NCBI RefSeq assembly: GCF_018860755.1
Contig: NZ_JAHKPW010000058.1
Coordinates: 79,753 to 143,752, forward strand
Origin: Colwellia sp. D2M02
GTDB lineage: Bacteria > Pseudomonadota > Gammaproteobacteria > Enterobacterales > Alteromonadaceae
Direction: 5' to 3'
Length of the DNA stretch: 64,000 bases
The notes below the pieces were generated by a model, which had not been told where the DNA came from, ran no database searches, and was given only the letters and a program-made list of their open reading frames with translations. Below, piece after piece: positions 46,000 to 55,796 of this stretch (positions are counted from its first letter, which is position 1; each line of letters opens with the position of its first letter). A program made the position numbers and the translations under genes.

Positions 46000-47886
46000 T
46001 TAAAAGAATGACTCTATATGAGCGGTAAACGCTTTAGCGTCCATAAATCCGGTGGTACGCTGACTAGTTAACTCATTACCTTGTAAGTCAAAGAATAAAA
46101 TAGAAGGTAGTCCTAATATTTTATAATGCTTAACGAGCTGGGCATTATCAGGTGAGTCAAAGTCTGTCATATCAACTTGTAACCATAAGGTATTACTTAA
46201 TGCCTTTTGTACCTCTGTATCTGAAAAGGTATATTTTTCAAACTCTTTACAAGCAATACACCAATCAGCATACAAGTCTAACATCACAGTTTTTCCTTGC
46301 TGATTAGCTGACATTATTGCCGACTCAAGCTGCTCTTGGTTTTTTACTACCGTAAACTCAGGATGTAATGCCGCCTGTTGAGTACTATTGTGTGTATTTG
46401 GCATTACCAGTTGATAAGCTAAGTTAGCACCAAAGAACATCATTAAAAAGATAACTAAAGCGCGTACGCCGTACCAAAATCCTTTTTCATTTTGCGTTTG
46501 GGCATGGTTTTGATTAGTGACATAAAAATAAGTTGCGGCAGCTAAAATGAGTAATGCCCATAATGCTTGACTCGCGGCTTCTGGGATAAAACGCTCTAAT
46601 AAAAACACCGGTACAGCAAGTAATAACAAGCCAAAGATATTCTTAATAATATTCATCCAAGCACCGGCCTTAGGTAGTAACTTACCACCCGAGCTACCTA
46701 AAATTAATAAAGGTAAGCCCATACCTAAACTTAAGGCATATAACGCAGAAGCGCCTAATACCACATCACCTGTTTGTGAAATATAAAGTAATGCGCCGGT
46801 TAACGGTGCAGTAGTACAAGGTGAAGCGACTAACCCTGAAATCACCCCCATCATTAATACACCCGTAATAGAGCCACCTTTTTGCTTATTGCTAAGGTTG
46901 TTTAGTTTATTTTGCCAGCTTGCTGGTAGTGCAAGATTGAACACTCCAAACATAGAAAGCGCTAGAAAGATAAATAAAACACTTAAACCAATAAGTACCG
47001 CAGGGTGTTGAAATACCGCTTGAAATTTAGCACCAGCAAGGGCTACTACTACGCCAAGTAAGGTATAAGTTACCGCCATGCCCTGTACATAAAAGAAAGA
47101 TAGCGTGAACGCTTTTTTAGTCGTAAGTTTTTTACCTTGGCCAACAATAATCCCCGTTAAAATAGGGTACATAGGGAAAACACATGGCGTAAACGATAAG
47201 AGTAAACCACCCACAAAAAAGGCAATGAGTGTTAGCAATAAGCTATCTTGTTTTAGCATATCAGCTAATTGGTGTTGCTCGCTTTTAGTTGAGCTTGGTG
47301 TGTTATTGGCGCTATTTGAGTTATCACTAGTGTTATTAGTTTCATTGTCTGTTGCACCAATAGCTGATAACACAGCAGAAGAGCTACTTAATTCATTAGT
47401 AGCCTTAGTAACTTGGTCTAACATCACCACTTTACTTGTAGGAGGATAGCATAAGCCTTTTTCAGCGCAGCCTTGGTAAGATATTTTTATACTACCGCTG
47501 GCCATTGCCTCTGTAATATTTACGTCAAACTCAAGCTTATTGGTAAATATTTGCTGTACGCCAAAAAACTCATCTTCATGGCTTTCACCTGTAGGTAACT
47601 CTACCGTGGCTAATGTTGCATCGGTTGCTTTAAATTTAAATTGATGACGGTAGAGGTAGTAACCTTCACTAATATCAAAGCTAACTTTTAGTTGCTTACC
47701 TTGTTGATAAAAGTTAAAGATAAAGGCTTCATCGACACGTAAAAACTCGTCATCGTTACTGAGCTTTTTATTATCAAATAAGCTAGTGCCTGAAACATCA
47801 AAAATGGACTTTTGTGCAACAGCGCTCTGCGGTATTGAGCATACTAAAATAAGCATGCTAAGAAAAATAGCGGTTAAATTTTTCAT
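46000..47886 (-). CDS. dsbD: Thiol:disulfide interchange protein DsbD
   Basis: A 628-residue inner-membrane reductase that moves electrons from cytosolic thioredoxin to the periplasm. It has a signal peptide, an N-terminal periplasmic domain with a cysteine pair (CAEKGLCYPP), eight membrane helices with FTPCVFPMYPIL and SPCTTAPL cysteines, and a C-terminal thioredoxin domain with WCIACKEFE. It is the second gene after cutA, 5 bases apart, as in E. coli. Confidence 0.96.
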   Translation of the reverse strand: MKNLTAIFLSMLILVCSIPQSAVAQKSIFDVSGTSLFDNKKLSNDDEFLRVDEAFIFNFYQQGKQLKVSFDISEGYYLYRHQFKFKATDATLATVELPTGESHEDEFFGVQQIFTNKLEFDVNITEAMASGSIKISYQGCAEKGLCYPPTSKVVMLDQVTKATNELSSSSAVLSAIGATDNETNNTSDNSNSANNTPSSTKSEQHQLADMLKQDSLLLTLIAFFVGGLLLSFTPCVFPMYPILTGIIVGQGKKLTTKKAFTLSFFYVQGMAVTYTLLGVVVALAGAKFQAVFQHPAVLIGLSVLFIFLALSMFGVFNLALPASWQNKLNNLSNKQKGGSITGVLMMGVISGLVASPCTTAPLTGALLYISQTGDVVLGASALYALSLGMGLPLLILGSSGGKLLPKAGAWMNIIKNIFGLLLLAVPVFLLERFIPEAASQALWALLILAAATYFYVTNQNHAQTQNEKGFWYGVRALVIFLMMFFGANLAYQLVMPNTHNSTQQAALHPEFTVVKNQEQLESAIMSANQQGKTVMLDLYADWCIACKEFEKYTFSDTEVQKALSNTLWLQVDMTDFDSPDNAQLVKHYKILGLPSILFFDLQGNELTSQRTTGFMDAKAFTAHIESFF

Positions 47887-47891
47887 TGATA

Positions 47892-48203
47892 CTACTTTAA
47901 AGAATTAGAGATCCAGTTCAAATAATGCTCATCACCTTGCTGGATATTCAAAGCGATAATTTCTACAACCTCGTATGGATGTAGAGTGTTTATATGTTGC
48001 TTAATTTTTTCAAATTTATCGTTGCTTGTTTTTATTAATAATTGTACTTCAGTGTCGCAATGTACTTCATCTTGCCAACTATAAATAGAAGTGATGTTAG
48101 GTACAATATTAACGCAAGCTGCAAGTTTTTCACTAACCAAATGCTGAGCAATACCTTTAGCTACTTGCTCATTAGGGCAGGTAGTTAATACTAATTGATA
48201 CAT
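47892..48203 (-). CDS. cutA: Divalent cation tolerance protein CutA
   Basis: A 103-residue small trimeric protein. It shows LVLTTCPNEQVAKGIAQHLV, KLAACVNIVPNITSIYSWQ with the metal-associated cysteine, and LHPYEVVEIIALNI. Often linked to copper tolerance, though the mechanism is unclear. It is upstream of dsbD in one operon, and fxsA is divergent. Confidence 0.95.
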   Translation of the reverse strand: MYQLVLTTCPNEQVAKGIAQHLVSEKLAACVNIVPNITSIYSWQDEVHCDTEVQLLIKTSNDKFEKIKQHINTLHPYEVVEIIALNIQQGDEHYLNWISNSLK

Positions 48204-48344
48204 TTTGATATCCTTGTTAATGATATGTTGGCAATAGTATACCTTGATAATAGATAAAACCTTAAGGTGAATACTATTAAGCGCACTTGCCTTGAAAAAG
48301 ACCTGCTTACCCCCATATATCTTACAAATAAAAGAGGATTATTT

Positions 48345-48890
48345 ATGTTTCGGGTATTATTTTTACTATTTATCATCATTCCCATTATTGAAATTGCGGT
48401 ACTTATGCAGGTTGGTGCACTGTTAGGTTTATGGCCAACGATTGCTATTGTTATTGCCAGCGCATGGTTAGGTGCTAAGTATGTACGTCAACAAGGTTTA
48501 GCAACCATGCAATCAGTGCAAACCAAAATGGCGCAAGGCGAAATGCCTTCAAATGAAATTGTAACTGGGCTTTTATTATTAGTTGCGGGCGTTTTGTTAG
48601 TTACCCCTGGTTTTGTCACCGATATTTTTGGTTTATCGTTATTAATACCTGCTGTGCGCAATTCATTGGTAGGAGCGGTGCAAAAAAATCTCGTTAGTGC
48701 ACAAGTTGGTTCTAGTCCATTCTCAGGAAACGCGCACTTTTACAGTAGCCACTCAACACACACTAGCCAAGGTAATGTTTATGAACATGAGGTTCAAACA
48801 AGTGAGACATACAACACAAATGAGCCAGTAAAACCAATATCACATCATCAAGGTGAAACCCTTGAAGGAAGTTTTGAGAGAAAAGAGTAA
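48345..48890 (+). CDS. fxsA: FxsA family membrane protein
   Basis: A 181-residue cytoplasmic-membrane protein named for phage T7 exclusion suppression. N-terminal helices (LFLLFIIIPIIEIAVLMQVG, LLGLWPTIAIVIASAWLGA) and the glycine-rich LLLVAGVLLVTPGFVTDIFG are the family core; the tail is hydrophilic. The ATG at 48345 follows AGAGGA; an upstream in-frame ATG at 48267 lacks such a site. It sits just before groESL, as fxsA does in E. coli. Confidence 0.92.
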   Translation: MFRVLFLLFIIIPIIEIAVLMQVGALLGLWPTIAIVIASAWLGAKYVRQQGLATMQSVQTKMAQGEMPSNEIVTGLLLLVAGVLLVTPGFVTDIFGLSLLIPAVRNSLVGAVQKNLVSAQVGSSPFSGNAHFYSSHSTHTSQGNVYEHEVQTSETYNTNEPVKPISHHQGETLEGSFERKE

Positions 48891-48906
48891 AAAAATAGCT
48901 AAAAAG

Positions 48907-48934
48907 CTTGTGAAGTTTTTTTTAATCCCCACTT
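48907..48934 (+). promoter_or_regulatory. Sigma32 heat-shock promoter of groESL
   Basis: CTTGTGA (48907-48913), a 13-base spacer, then CCCCACTT (48927-48934), close to the sigma32 consensus CTTGAAA-N13/14-CCCCATNT. It is about 110 bases upstream of groES, right after the fxsA stop. Confidence 0.75.
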
Positions 48935-48974
48935 AGTTCTCATAAGTAAATTACTTAACAATACCAAACCATTC

Positions 48975-49009
48975 ACGAAATAAATGCACAAACAAAGCAT
49001 TTATTTCGT
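48975..49009 (+). promoter_or_regulatory. 13-bp inverted repeat in the groES leader
   Basis: ACGAAATAAATGC (48975-48987), nine bases, GCATTTATTTCGT (48997-49009): a perfect 13-bp repeat 36 bases before the groES ATG, downstream of the heat-shock promoter. The N9 spacing is that of the HrcA-binding CIRCE element, but the arms are unrelated to CIRCE. It could act as mRNA hairpin or operator. Confidence 0.65.
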
Positions 49010-49044
49010 AAGTTATATTTTGAACACCCTTAGGAGATAAATAC

Positions 49045-49335
49045 ATGAGCATTCGCCCATTACACGATCGCGTAATCGTAAAACGTAAAGAAGTTGAATC
49101 AAAGTCTGCAGGCGGCATTGTACTAACTGGCAGTGCAGCTGAAAAATCTACCCGTGGTGAAATTATTGCCGTAGGTAACGGTCGCCTTTTAGACAACGGT
49201 GAAGTACGTGCATTAGACGTAAAAGTAGGTGACCAAGTGATCTTCTCAGAAGGTTACGGTGTGAAAACTGAAAAAATTGACGGTGAAGAAGTATTGATTC
49301 TTTCTGAGTCAGACATTTTAGCTATTGTTGAATAG
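49045..49335 (+). CDS. groES: Co-chaperonin GroES
   Basis: A 96-residue co-chaperonin that caps GroEL. It begins [20 protein letters not shown], contains the mobile loop [18 protein letters not shown] and ends [12 protein letters not shown]. Ribosome-binding site AGGAG lies before the ATG. It is the first gene of the heat-shock operon with groEL 179 bases downstream, an unusually long gap. Confidence 0.98.
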   Translation: MSIRPLHDRVIVKRKEVESKSAGGIVLTGSAAEKSTRGEIIAVGNGRLLDNGEVRALDVKVGDQVIFSEGYGVKTEKIDGEEVLILSESDILAIVE

Positions 49336-49351
49336 TTGCATAAATTTTAAG

Positions 49352-49374
49352 GTCGCTTTTTACCTCAAAGCGAC
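49352..49374 (+). other. Hairpin in the groES-groEL spacer
   Basis: GTCGCTTT (49352-49359) / AAAGCGAC (49367-49374), an 8-bp stem just after the groES stop. It could stabilise or process the bicistronic mRNA. There is no T run, so it should not terminate efficiently. Confidence 0.5.
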
Positions 49375-49469
49375 ATAAGAAGTGCTTATTGACTCGTGTC
49401 AACTCTGTGCTTCTGCTTTGCTTTTAAGCGATATAGCAATAGTTAAATGCTGTTAAGTTTATCAGTTAA

Positions 49470-51166
<1,697 letters not shown>

Positions 51167-51167
<1 letters not shown>

Positions 51168-51331
51168 TTTATGCTTGTCTAAATCAGTGATAACTTCGTT
51201 ACTTCACAACTCGTTTAAGAAACACTAAACGTCGTTGTGAAGTGCCTTGTTCTAACATGATTTATTCGGCGCATAAATAGCATTAGCTACTTAACGCTAA
51301 AATATAAAAACCTGCTTCGGCAGGTTTTTTG
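51167..51331. repeat. groEL downstream region, copy 1
   Basis: About 165 bases from the last base of the groEL stop codon to the end of the terminator. It recurs as copy 2 at 52223-52386. The core 51213-51296 (84 bases) differs from 52269-52352 at one position; the first 45 bases are more diverged. Confidence 0.9.
51306..51331 (+). terminator. Rho-independent terminator of groESL
   Basis: AAACCTGC-TTCG-GCAGGTTT with a UUCG tetraloop and T run. Strong intrinsic terminator inside copy 1 of the duplicated region. Confidence 0.9.
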
Positions 51332-51376
51332 CTTTCAGGGTAAATCAAAGCAAATAAACGTGAAGTGGAGAATAAC

Positions 51377-51661
51377 CTCTATGGCTTGTTATTTGAAAAG
51401 TACTGTGAGAAGCGCCAAAAGTGAGTTTGGATAGACTCAATGCAAGGTAAACGAATTTTGTTAATACTTTGGCTCAGACAACAGCATTGTTGTGCCATAT
51501 GCCGCTATCGCATTACCAAGACAACAGGAGGGAATATCCATCATATTGTTGAACGGGTAAAAGGTGGTAGTAATGAACTGAGTAACTTAGTGTTGTTGCA
51601 CCCTAATTACCATAGGCAATTGCATAACTGCACGACCAGTTGGTATGGCAACTTTTGTTAG
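51377..51661 (+). pseudogene. Group II intron maturase C-terminal HNH fragment
   Basis: In one frame the sequence reads LYGLLFEKYCEKRQK, a TGA stop (51422-51424), VWIDS, then from ATG 51440 QGKRILLILWLRQQHCCAIC and HHIVERVKGGSNELSNLVLL, ending at 51661. This matches the end of intron-encoded proteins: the last part before, and the HNH endonuclease domain. The zinc motif keeps CAIC, but the second pair (family HPNCH) reads HPNYH, so the domain is damaged. Everything N-terminal is gone. Confidence 0.82.
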
Positions 51662-51736
51662 TTATTATGATGACTAGTCGGAGGAGTTTGGCTTCATCCT
51701 CTATTTGACTTCAACAATTGTTTAAAGGTGATTTAA

Positions 51737-52093
51737 ATGAGTTATTTGAAAGTATTGAAGGATGTAAGGGGTAAAAAGCTTCCTCGGATTGTTACAGATA
51801 GCAGTTATGATAAATATTCACAATTCTGTTTTCTAGTGGAAAATAGCCTTATAAGCGCTGTTTGTAGTACTCCATTAAGTACAGGTATACCTGAATATTT
51901 GGATAGCTCTTTAACTGAAATTGGCAAGTTAAGTCTAGAACAGAAAAAGTTACCTAAAACGCTTTTGGCGTCATTGCCAGAAGGGGCTGGTGGCTTTAAC
52001 TGGAACTTAAACGATAGGCTTTCAGTACTTAATACTACTGTAGGCATTGTCGCCATTTTAGTCACTGTTGTAGCAACTTTTTACATTTCGTAA
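51737..52093 (+). CDS. Hypothetical tail-anchored protein within the intron relic
   Basis: A 118-residue frame of no recognised family. It starts MSYLKVLKDVRGKKLPRIVT after AAAGGTG, and ends with one hydrophobic helix (TTVGIVAILVTVVATFYIS), so it would be a soluble protein with a C-terminal membrane anchor. It occupies the place of intron domain IV, between the HNH fragment and domain V, where known introns have only a short spacer. It could be cargo, a fragment of an older gene, or a chance frame; base use resembles its surroundings. Confidence 0.45.
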   Translation: MSYLKVLKDVRGKKLPRIVTDSSYDKYSQFCFLVENSLISAVCSTPLSTGIPEYLDSSLTEIGKLSLEQKKLPKTLLASLPEGAGGFNWNLNDRLSVLNTTVGIVAILVTVVATFYIS

Positions 52094-52133
52094 AGTCGCT
52101 GGTCTGTACTTAAGTGCAGATTTAGAAAGGCTT

Positions 52134-52222
52134 GAGCTGTATGCGGGGAAACTCGCACGTACGGTTCTGAGCTAGTACATCTTGGGGGAGGGGGGATCAC
52201 TAATGCTCGCTCCTTACCCGAC
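52134..52222 (+). ncRNA. Group II intron domains V and VI
   Basis: Domain V, 34 bases (52134-52167), begins GAGCTGTATGCG, has a GAAA tetraloop and ends CTCGCACGTACGGTTC. It folds into the canonical hairpin with the AGC catalytic triad and the two-base bulge. Domain VI follows as a G-rich/C-rich stem, and the intron ends with CCTTACCCGAC, a usual 3' end. The next base starts copy 2 of the groEL downstream repeat. Confidence 0.9.
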
Positions 52223-52386
52223 ATTTATGCTTGTCTAAATCATTGATTACTGCGTTGCTTTGTTACTTGTTTAAGAAACACTAAACGTCGTTGTGAAGTG
52301 CCTTGTTCTAACATGATTTATTCTGCGCATAAATAGCATTAGCTACTTAACGTTTTAAATTAAAAATCTGCTTCGGCAGGTTTTTT
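52223..52386. repeat. groEL downstream region, copy 2 (with terminator)
   Basis: Second copy of 51167-51331, beginning at the intron 3' splice boundary. Its terminator (AAATCTGC-TTCG-GCAGGTTT, about 52364-52386) keeps the UUCG loop with one G-U pair. It is the 3' exon expected if the intron had been inserted at the groEL stop codon. Confidence 0.9.
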
Positions 52387-52395
52387 ATAGAAAGG

Positions 52396-52611
52396 CTATA
52401 TCTGGCTAGGATCTGTCAAGTTATTGGTTTTATCGAGGAACTTTTGTTCTGCGTTGTTTTTAGTCTTACTTATTATGGCGCTATTTATAGTGTCATTGGT
52501 GGAGTTATATATTTTTGGCGCCACGGTACGAAGTGGATAAGAGCAAATGGTTTCGTTAATTTTAATATTTTCATAAATAAAGTGGCGAGTTAATGCGTTT
52601 ACTTTTTTCAT
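52396..52611 (-). CDS. Small hypothetical ORF
   Basis: A 71-codon frame on the minus strand with no recognised family, no membrane helix and no convincing ribosome-binding site. It lies between copy 2 of the groEL downstream repeat and the ompA-like gene. It may be a chance frame. Confidence 0.25.
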   Translation of the reverse strand: MKKVNALTRHFIYENIKINETICSYPLRTVAPKIYNSTNDTINSAIISKTKNNAEQKFLDKTNNLTDPSQI

Positions 52612-52715
52612 TAGATGTCCATATCAAGGTAATAACTTTAATGAGGCTTTATGCCTAGGTGTAGTACTGATTGCTGTATATTGTTTTTTTAAACGTTATT
52701 AAATGCATTAAGTAA

Positions 52716-52743
52716 AAAAGGGAGTAAATGATTACTCCCTTTT
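52716..52743 (-). terminator. Rho-independent terminator of the ompA-like gene
   Basis: AAAAGGGAGTAA (52716-52727) / TTACTCCCTTTT (52732-52743) with a 4-base loop; on the minus strand the stem runs into T residues. Confidence 0.85.
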
Positions 52744-52761
52744 AACGAACTATTTTACGGT

Positions 52762-53793
52762 TTAGCCTTTTATAACAACTTTTTTAACGGTTGTTTCTAT
52801 TTTGGCAACTACGCGGCGATTAGCACTGTGATCTGCTCGGCTATTACCTGTAGAAATAAGTTGTGTTTCGCCAAAGCCTTTAGCAGTTAAACGAGTAGCA
52901 TCAATCGAGAAGTCATTAATTAATGCTTCTTTAACTACATTGGCACGCTTTTGTGACAAGTTAAGGTTATACTGTGCTTCACCAATTGCAGAGCTGTGTC
53001 CTTCAATTACAACACTTGTATTTGGGTAAGCTTTCATAAAGTCAGCTAAGCGTTGAATATCGTTAGTCATTTCAGCTTTTAATTGCGCACTGTTATTTTC
53101 AAAAGTTACATTTAAGTTCACTTCAACAGTTTCTTCTGCATATAAAGCACAGCCTAATGAGTCAACTTTTACATTGGCAGATGTATTCTTACATTTGTCA
53201 TTGTTGTCATTAACGCCGTCATTGTCACCATCACCGATAATAGCTGTTGGTGTGGTTTCTTTACGAACAACTGGCGCCGCTTTTACATCGCCAAAAGCGT
53301 ATTTAACGCCTAGTTTAAAACCTTGGTCGGTATAACCATTGTTGATATCACGGTAAACAACAGCTTCGCTAAATAGTGAGAAACGCTCGCTAATATCAAA
53401 GTTATAGCCTGCACCCGCATTAATAGCATTGTAGCTATTTACGTTGTTGAAACGCTTAACACCCGCTAAAAAATAAAGCCCTGTGTCTCCAACTTTATAA
53501 ATAGCATCAAGACCAAAGCGTGTACCGTAATCGGTATTATTGCCATTTTCTGTCTCGTAACGATCTCTGGCTAATTCTATACGCGCATTCCACTGATCAT
53601 TAATAATTTTTTGTAAATCAATACCTAAGCCTTTACCTGCTTCAATATGATCCCATTCTGGTCTGTTTTCTTTATTAGTGCTTGATTTGACGTAGTCGCC
53701 AAAAACGCCCACTTCCCATGTTTTATCAATAGTCTCTGCCGCTAATGGTGAGCTAATTAATGCAGCTAACAGAGTAATGTTAAATTTTTTCAT
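52762..53793 (-). CDS. OmpA-family outer-membrane protein
   Basis: A 343-residue protein: signal peptide (about 1-19), an eight-stranded N-terminal barrel (to about 175), a short calcium-binding-type linker with DGDNDGVNDNNDKC, and a C-terminal OmpA peptidoglycan-binding domain with VVIEGHSSAIGEAQYNLNLS and SANRRV. Two cysteines around the linker probably pair. It anchors the outer membrane to the wall. It is a single gene with its own terminator. Confidence 0.9.
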   Translation of the reverse strand: MKKFNITLLAALISSPLAAETIDKTWEVGVFGDYVKSSTNKENRPEWDHIEAGKGLGIDLQKIINDQWNARIELARDRYETENGNNTDYGTRFGLDAIYKVGDTGLYFLAGVKRFNNVNSYNAINAGAGYNFDISERFSLFSEAVVYRDINNGYTDQGFKLGVKYAFGDVKAAPVVRKETTPTAIIGDGDNDGVNDNNDKCKNTSANVKVDSLGCALYAEETVEVNLNVTFENNSAQLKAEMTNDIQRLADFMKAYPNTSVVIEGHSSAIGEAQYNLNLSQKRANVVKEALINDFSIDATRLTAKGFGETQLISTGNSRADHSANRRVVAKIETTVKKVVIKG

Positions 53794-54057
53794 AGATAAA
53801 TCCTTATCAATTTCGGTAATGTGATTGTACTTCTGGGGCTATAACGAACAATAAACTAAAAAGTCACAATTTATTTTCAAATAAGTTATGAATTTTACTA
53901 TTCCAAGGCCAAAAAATAAATGAAAGGCGATAAAATAACGTAGAATGCTGGCGGTTTACGTTGTTGAACATTGTTATAAAAAAGAATTAATTTAATGTGA
54001 CTTTTTTATGATTAAACCGTTACAGAGCTAAGCGATAAAAATCGTTGCTGAGGGAAT

Positions 54058-54342
54058 ATGAAAGATATTGAAGAAAGTTTAGCAGCAGAGCTAAAGAGTG
54101 ATTCCACATTGGCCTTTAAAACGCCTGATGATGAATTATTTAAGCGTGCTGCAGTTACAGCCAACAACCAACAAGGCACTAAAGATCTGGTTGCGTTAGG
54201 TATGGCGTCAATTTGGGTAGTGTTTATTAGTCTTTTTATGAAAATACTAAAACCACTATTTAAGCGTATGGCGGGAAAGCCTAAAGCACTTAGCGACGAT
54301 GAAAAAAATATTAAGTACACAACCAATAATGAGAATAAATAA
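54058..54342 (+). CDS. Small membrane protein of the mscS-sigma operon
   Basis: A 94-residue protein I do not recognise. The N-terminal half is charged (DIEESLAAELKSDSTLAFK), followed by one membrane helix (DLVALGMASIWVVFISLFMK) and a basic tail. AGGG precedes the ATG. Its stop overlaps the start of the MscS-like gene by one base, so the two are translationally coupled and the small protein may be a channel partner. Confidence 0.65.
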   Translation: MKDIEESLAAELKSDSTLAFKTPDDELFKRAAVTANNQQGTKDLVALGMASIWVVFISLFMKILKPLFKRMAGKPKALSDDEKNIKYTTNNENK

Positions 54343-55166
54343 TGGATACAGAAAACATCACAGATAAAGCATATTCTGGCTTAATAGCTGTTTGGCATAA
54401 AGTTGTTACTTTTTTACCTGACTTAATTGTGGCAATACTCTTTTTACTTGCGGGTTGGTTTATTTCATCGCTGATCAAAAGCTTTTTAAATAAGTCGTTA
54501 ATTAAAATAGGCTTTAATACCTTTTTAGATAAACTAGGCCTAGATTCCCTATTGAAAAAGATGGAAGTTCAAGTAACTGGTAGCCAAGTGGTTGCTAGCA
54601 TTATTTCTACATTCTTTTTATTGATATTTTTATTAGCAGCGCTAGACATTGTTGGTTTAACAGTGCTTTCAGGTTTAATTGACACCTTAGTTTTGTTTTT
54701 ACCTAAACTGCTCGCGTCATTGGCAGTATTAGTGTGCGGTTTCTTCGTTGCTCAAATTGTTTTTAACGGCGTTAAAATAGCGGCAAAAAATACTGGCGTT
54801 GATTACGGGCGTTCGGTTGCTGAAGTATGCCGCGGTATTATTATTGTGATTACGGTGTCGTTATCAATCACTCAACTTGATATTGACGTGTCATTACTAA
54901 ATAACATTATGACGGTTGTTATTGCCAGTGTTGGTTTGGCGGCGGCTATTTCGTTAGGAATAGGCACTAAGTCAATGGCGCAAGAAATTGTAGCAGGCGT
55001 TTATTTACGAGAAATGTATCAAGTTGGCGATAGTATTGAAGTGCAAGATGTTAAAGGTACTTTAGTTGTTATTGGCAGTGTTGCAAGTAAAGTTATGGGT
55101 GAAGGTGAGTCGATAACCACATTACCTAATACCTTTTTATTAGCGAATAAAGTTACTAAGCAATAA
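54342..55166 (+). CDS. MscS-family mechanosensitive ion channel
   Basis: A 274-residue channel. N-terminal helices (LPDLIVAILFLLAGWFISSL, then further helices around 85-105 and 120-145) and the pore-lining region with AAAISLGIGTKSMAQEIVAG lead into the MscS beta domain (YLREMYQVGDSIEVQDVKG, TTLPNTFLL). It lacks the long C-terminal vestibule of MscS. It is flanked by a coupled small membrane protein and an ECF sigma factor gene. Confidence 0.85.
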   Translation: MDTENITDKAYSGLIAVWHKVVTFLPDLIVAILFLLAGWFISSLIKSFLNKSLIKIGFNTFLDKLGLDSLLKKMEVQVTGSQVVASIISTFFLLIFLLAALDIVGLTVLSGLIDTLVLFLPKLLASLAVLVCGFFVAQIVFNGVKIAAKNTGVDYGRSVAEVCRGIIIVITVSLSITQLDIDVSLLNNIMTVVIASVGLAAAISLGIGTKSMAQEIVAGVYLREMYQVGDSIEVQDVKGTLVVIGSVASKVMGEGESITTLPNTFLLANKVTKQ

Positions 55167-55177
55167 CCTATTACGGT

Positions 55178-55708
55178 TTGACTAAGCTTAATGAAAGGCA
55201 GCTTGTTGCATTAGTGCAAGCAAGCTTGCCTTATGATACACGTCTTTTTCAGCAATTAATTACCCCGTACTTACCTGTGTTAAAAGGGTACTGTGCTAAG
55301 TTACTTAATAATCAACCTGATGCCGAAGATGTCGTTCAAGAAACCCTTATTAAGGTACTCTCTCACTTAAAGAAATTTAAGTGGTCAGTATCTTTTAAGG
55401 CGTGGTTGTTTAAAATTGCGCATAACGAGTGTATTAACAAAATAAGAGATCGCCGCTGGGACACCATAGAAAGTAATGATGAATACTTAGAAAACCTCAT
55501 TGCTGAAGAAGAGCATGACGATTTATCCAATGCACTAGCCGCGTTAATGACTCATTTATCCTTTGTTGATCGTAATATTATGTTATTACGTTATCGTACA
55601 GATTTAGACTTTCAAGAAATAGCGGATATTTGTGATTTGAAGTTGTCAGCAGTAAAAATGCGCCATAAACGGGTTATTGCTTTTTTACAAGAACAGGTAA
55701 AGCATTAA
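55178..55708 (+). CDS. ECF-type RNA polymerase sigma factor
   Basis: A 176-residue sigma70-family protein with region 2 (QPDAEDVVQETLIKVLSHLK, about 48-68) and region 4 (FQEIADICDLKLSAVKMRHK, about 148-168). It starts at TTG 55178, 12 bases after the MscS stop; no in-frame ATG keeps region 2 intact. No anti-sigma gene is adjacent, which is unusual for ECF factors. The upstream membrane proteins are candidates for linking it to envelope or osmotic signals. Confidence 0.82.
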   Translation: MTKLNERQLVALVQASLPYDTRLFQQLITPYLPVLKGYCAKLLNNQPDAEDVVQETLIKVLSHLKKFKWSVSFKAWLFKIAHNECINKIRDRRWDTIESNDEYLENLIAEEEHDDLSNALAALMTHLSFVDRNIMLLRYRTDLDFQEIADICDLKLSAVKMRHKRVIAFLQEQVKH

Positions 55709-55796
55709 GTAAGCGACCGGGCTTAATGTGTTATTCACCTGAGTATAGGATAATAAATTTACCTCAAGTCGCTATATCAACATTAACGGTACTGTG

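Larger units (their letters stand above)
51332..52222 (+). mobile_element. 5'-truncated group II intron relic
   Basis: The segment between the two copies of the groEL downstream region ends with a group II intron 3' part: domain V at 52134-52167, then domain VI and the 3' splice end TTACCCGAC at 52222. A decayed HNH-type C-terminus of the intron reverse transcriptase lies at 51377-51661. The intron 5' end (GUGYG), domains I-III and the polymerase domain of the reverse transcriptase are missing, so neither splicing nor mobility is possible. A 118-codon frame of unknown origin lies between the HNH relic and domain V. Confidence 0.85.

Noticed and set aside
48975..49009. CIRCE element for HrcA
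   Set aside because: The spacing fits but the arms do not match TTAGCACTC/GAGTGCTAA, so it is reported as a different inverted repeat.
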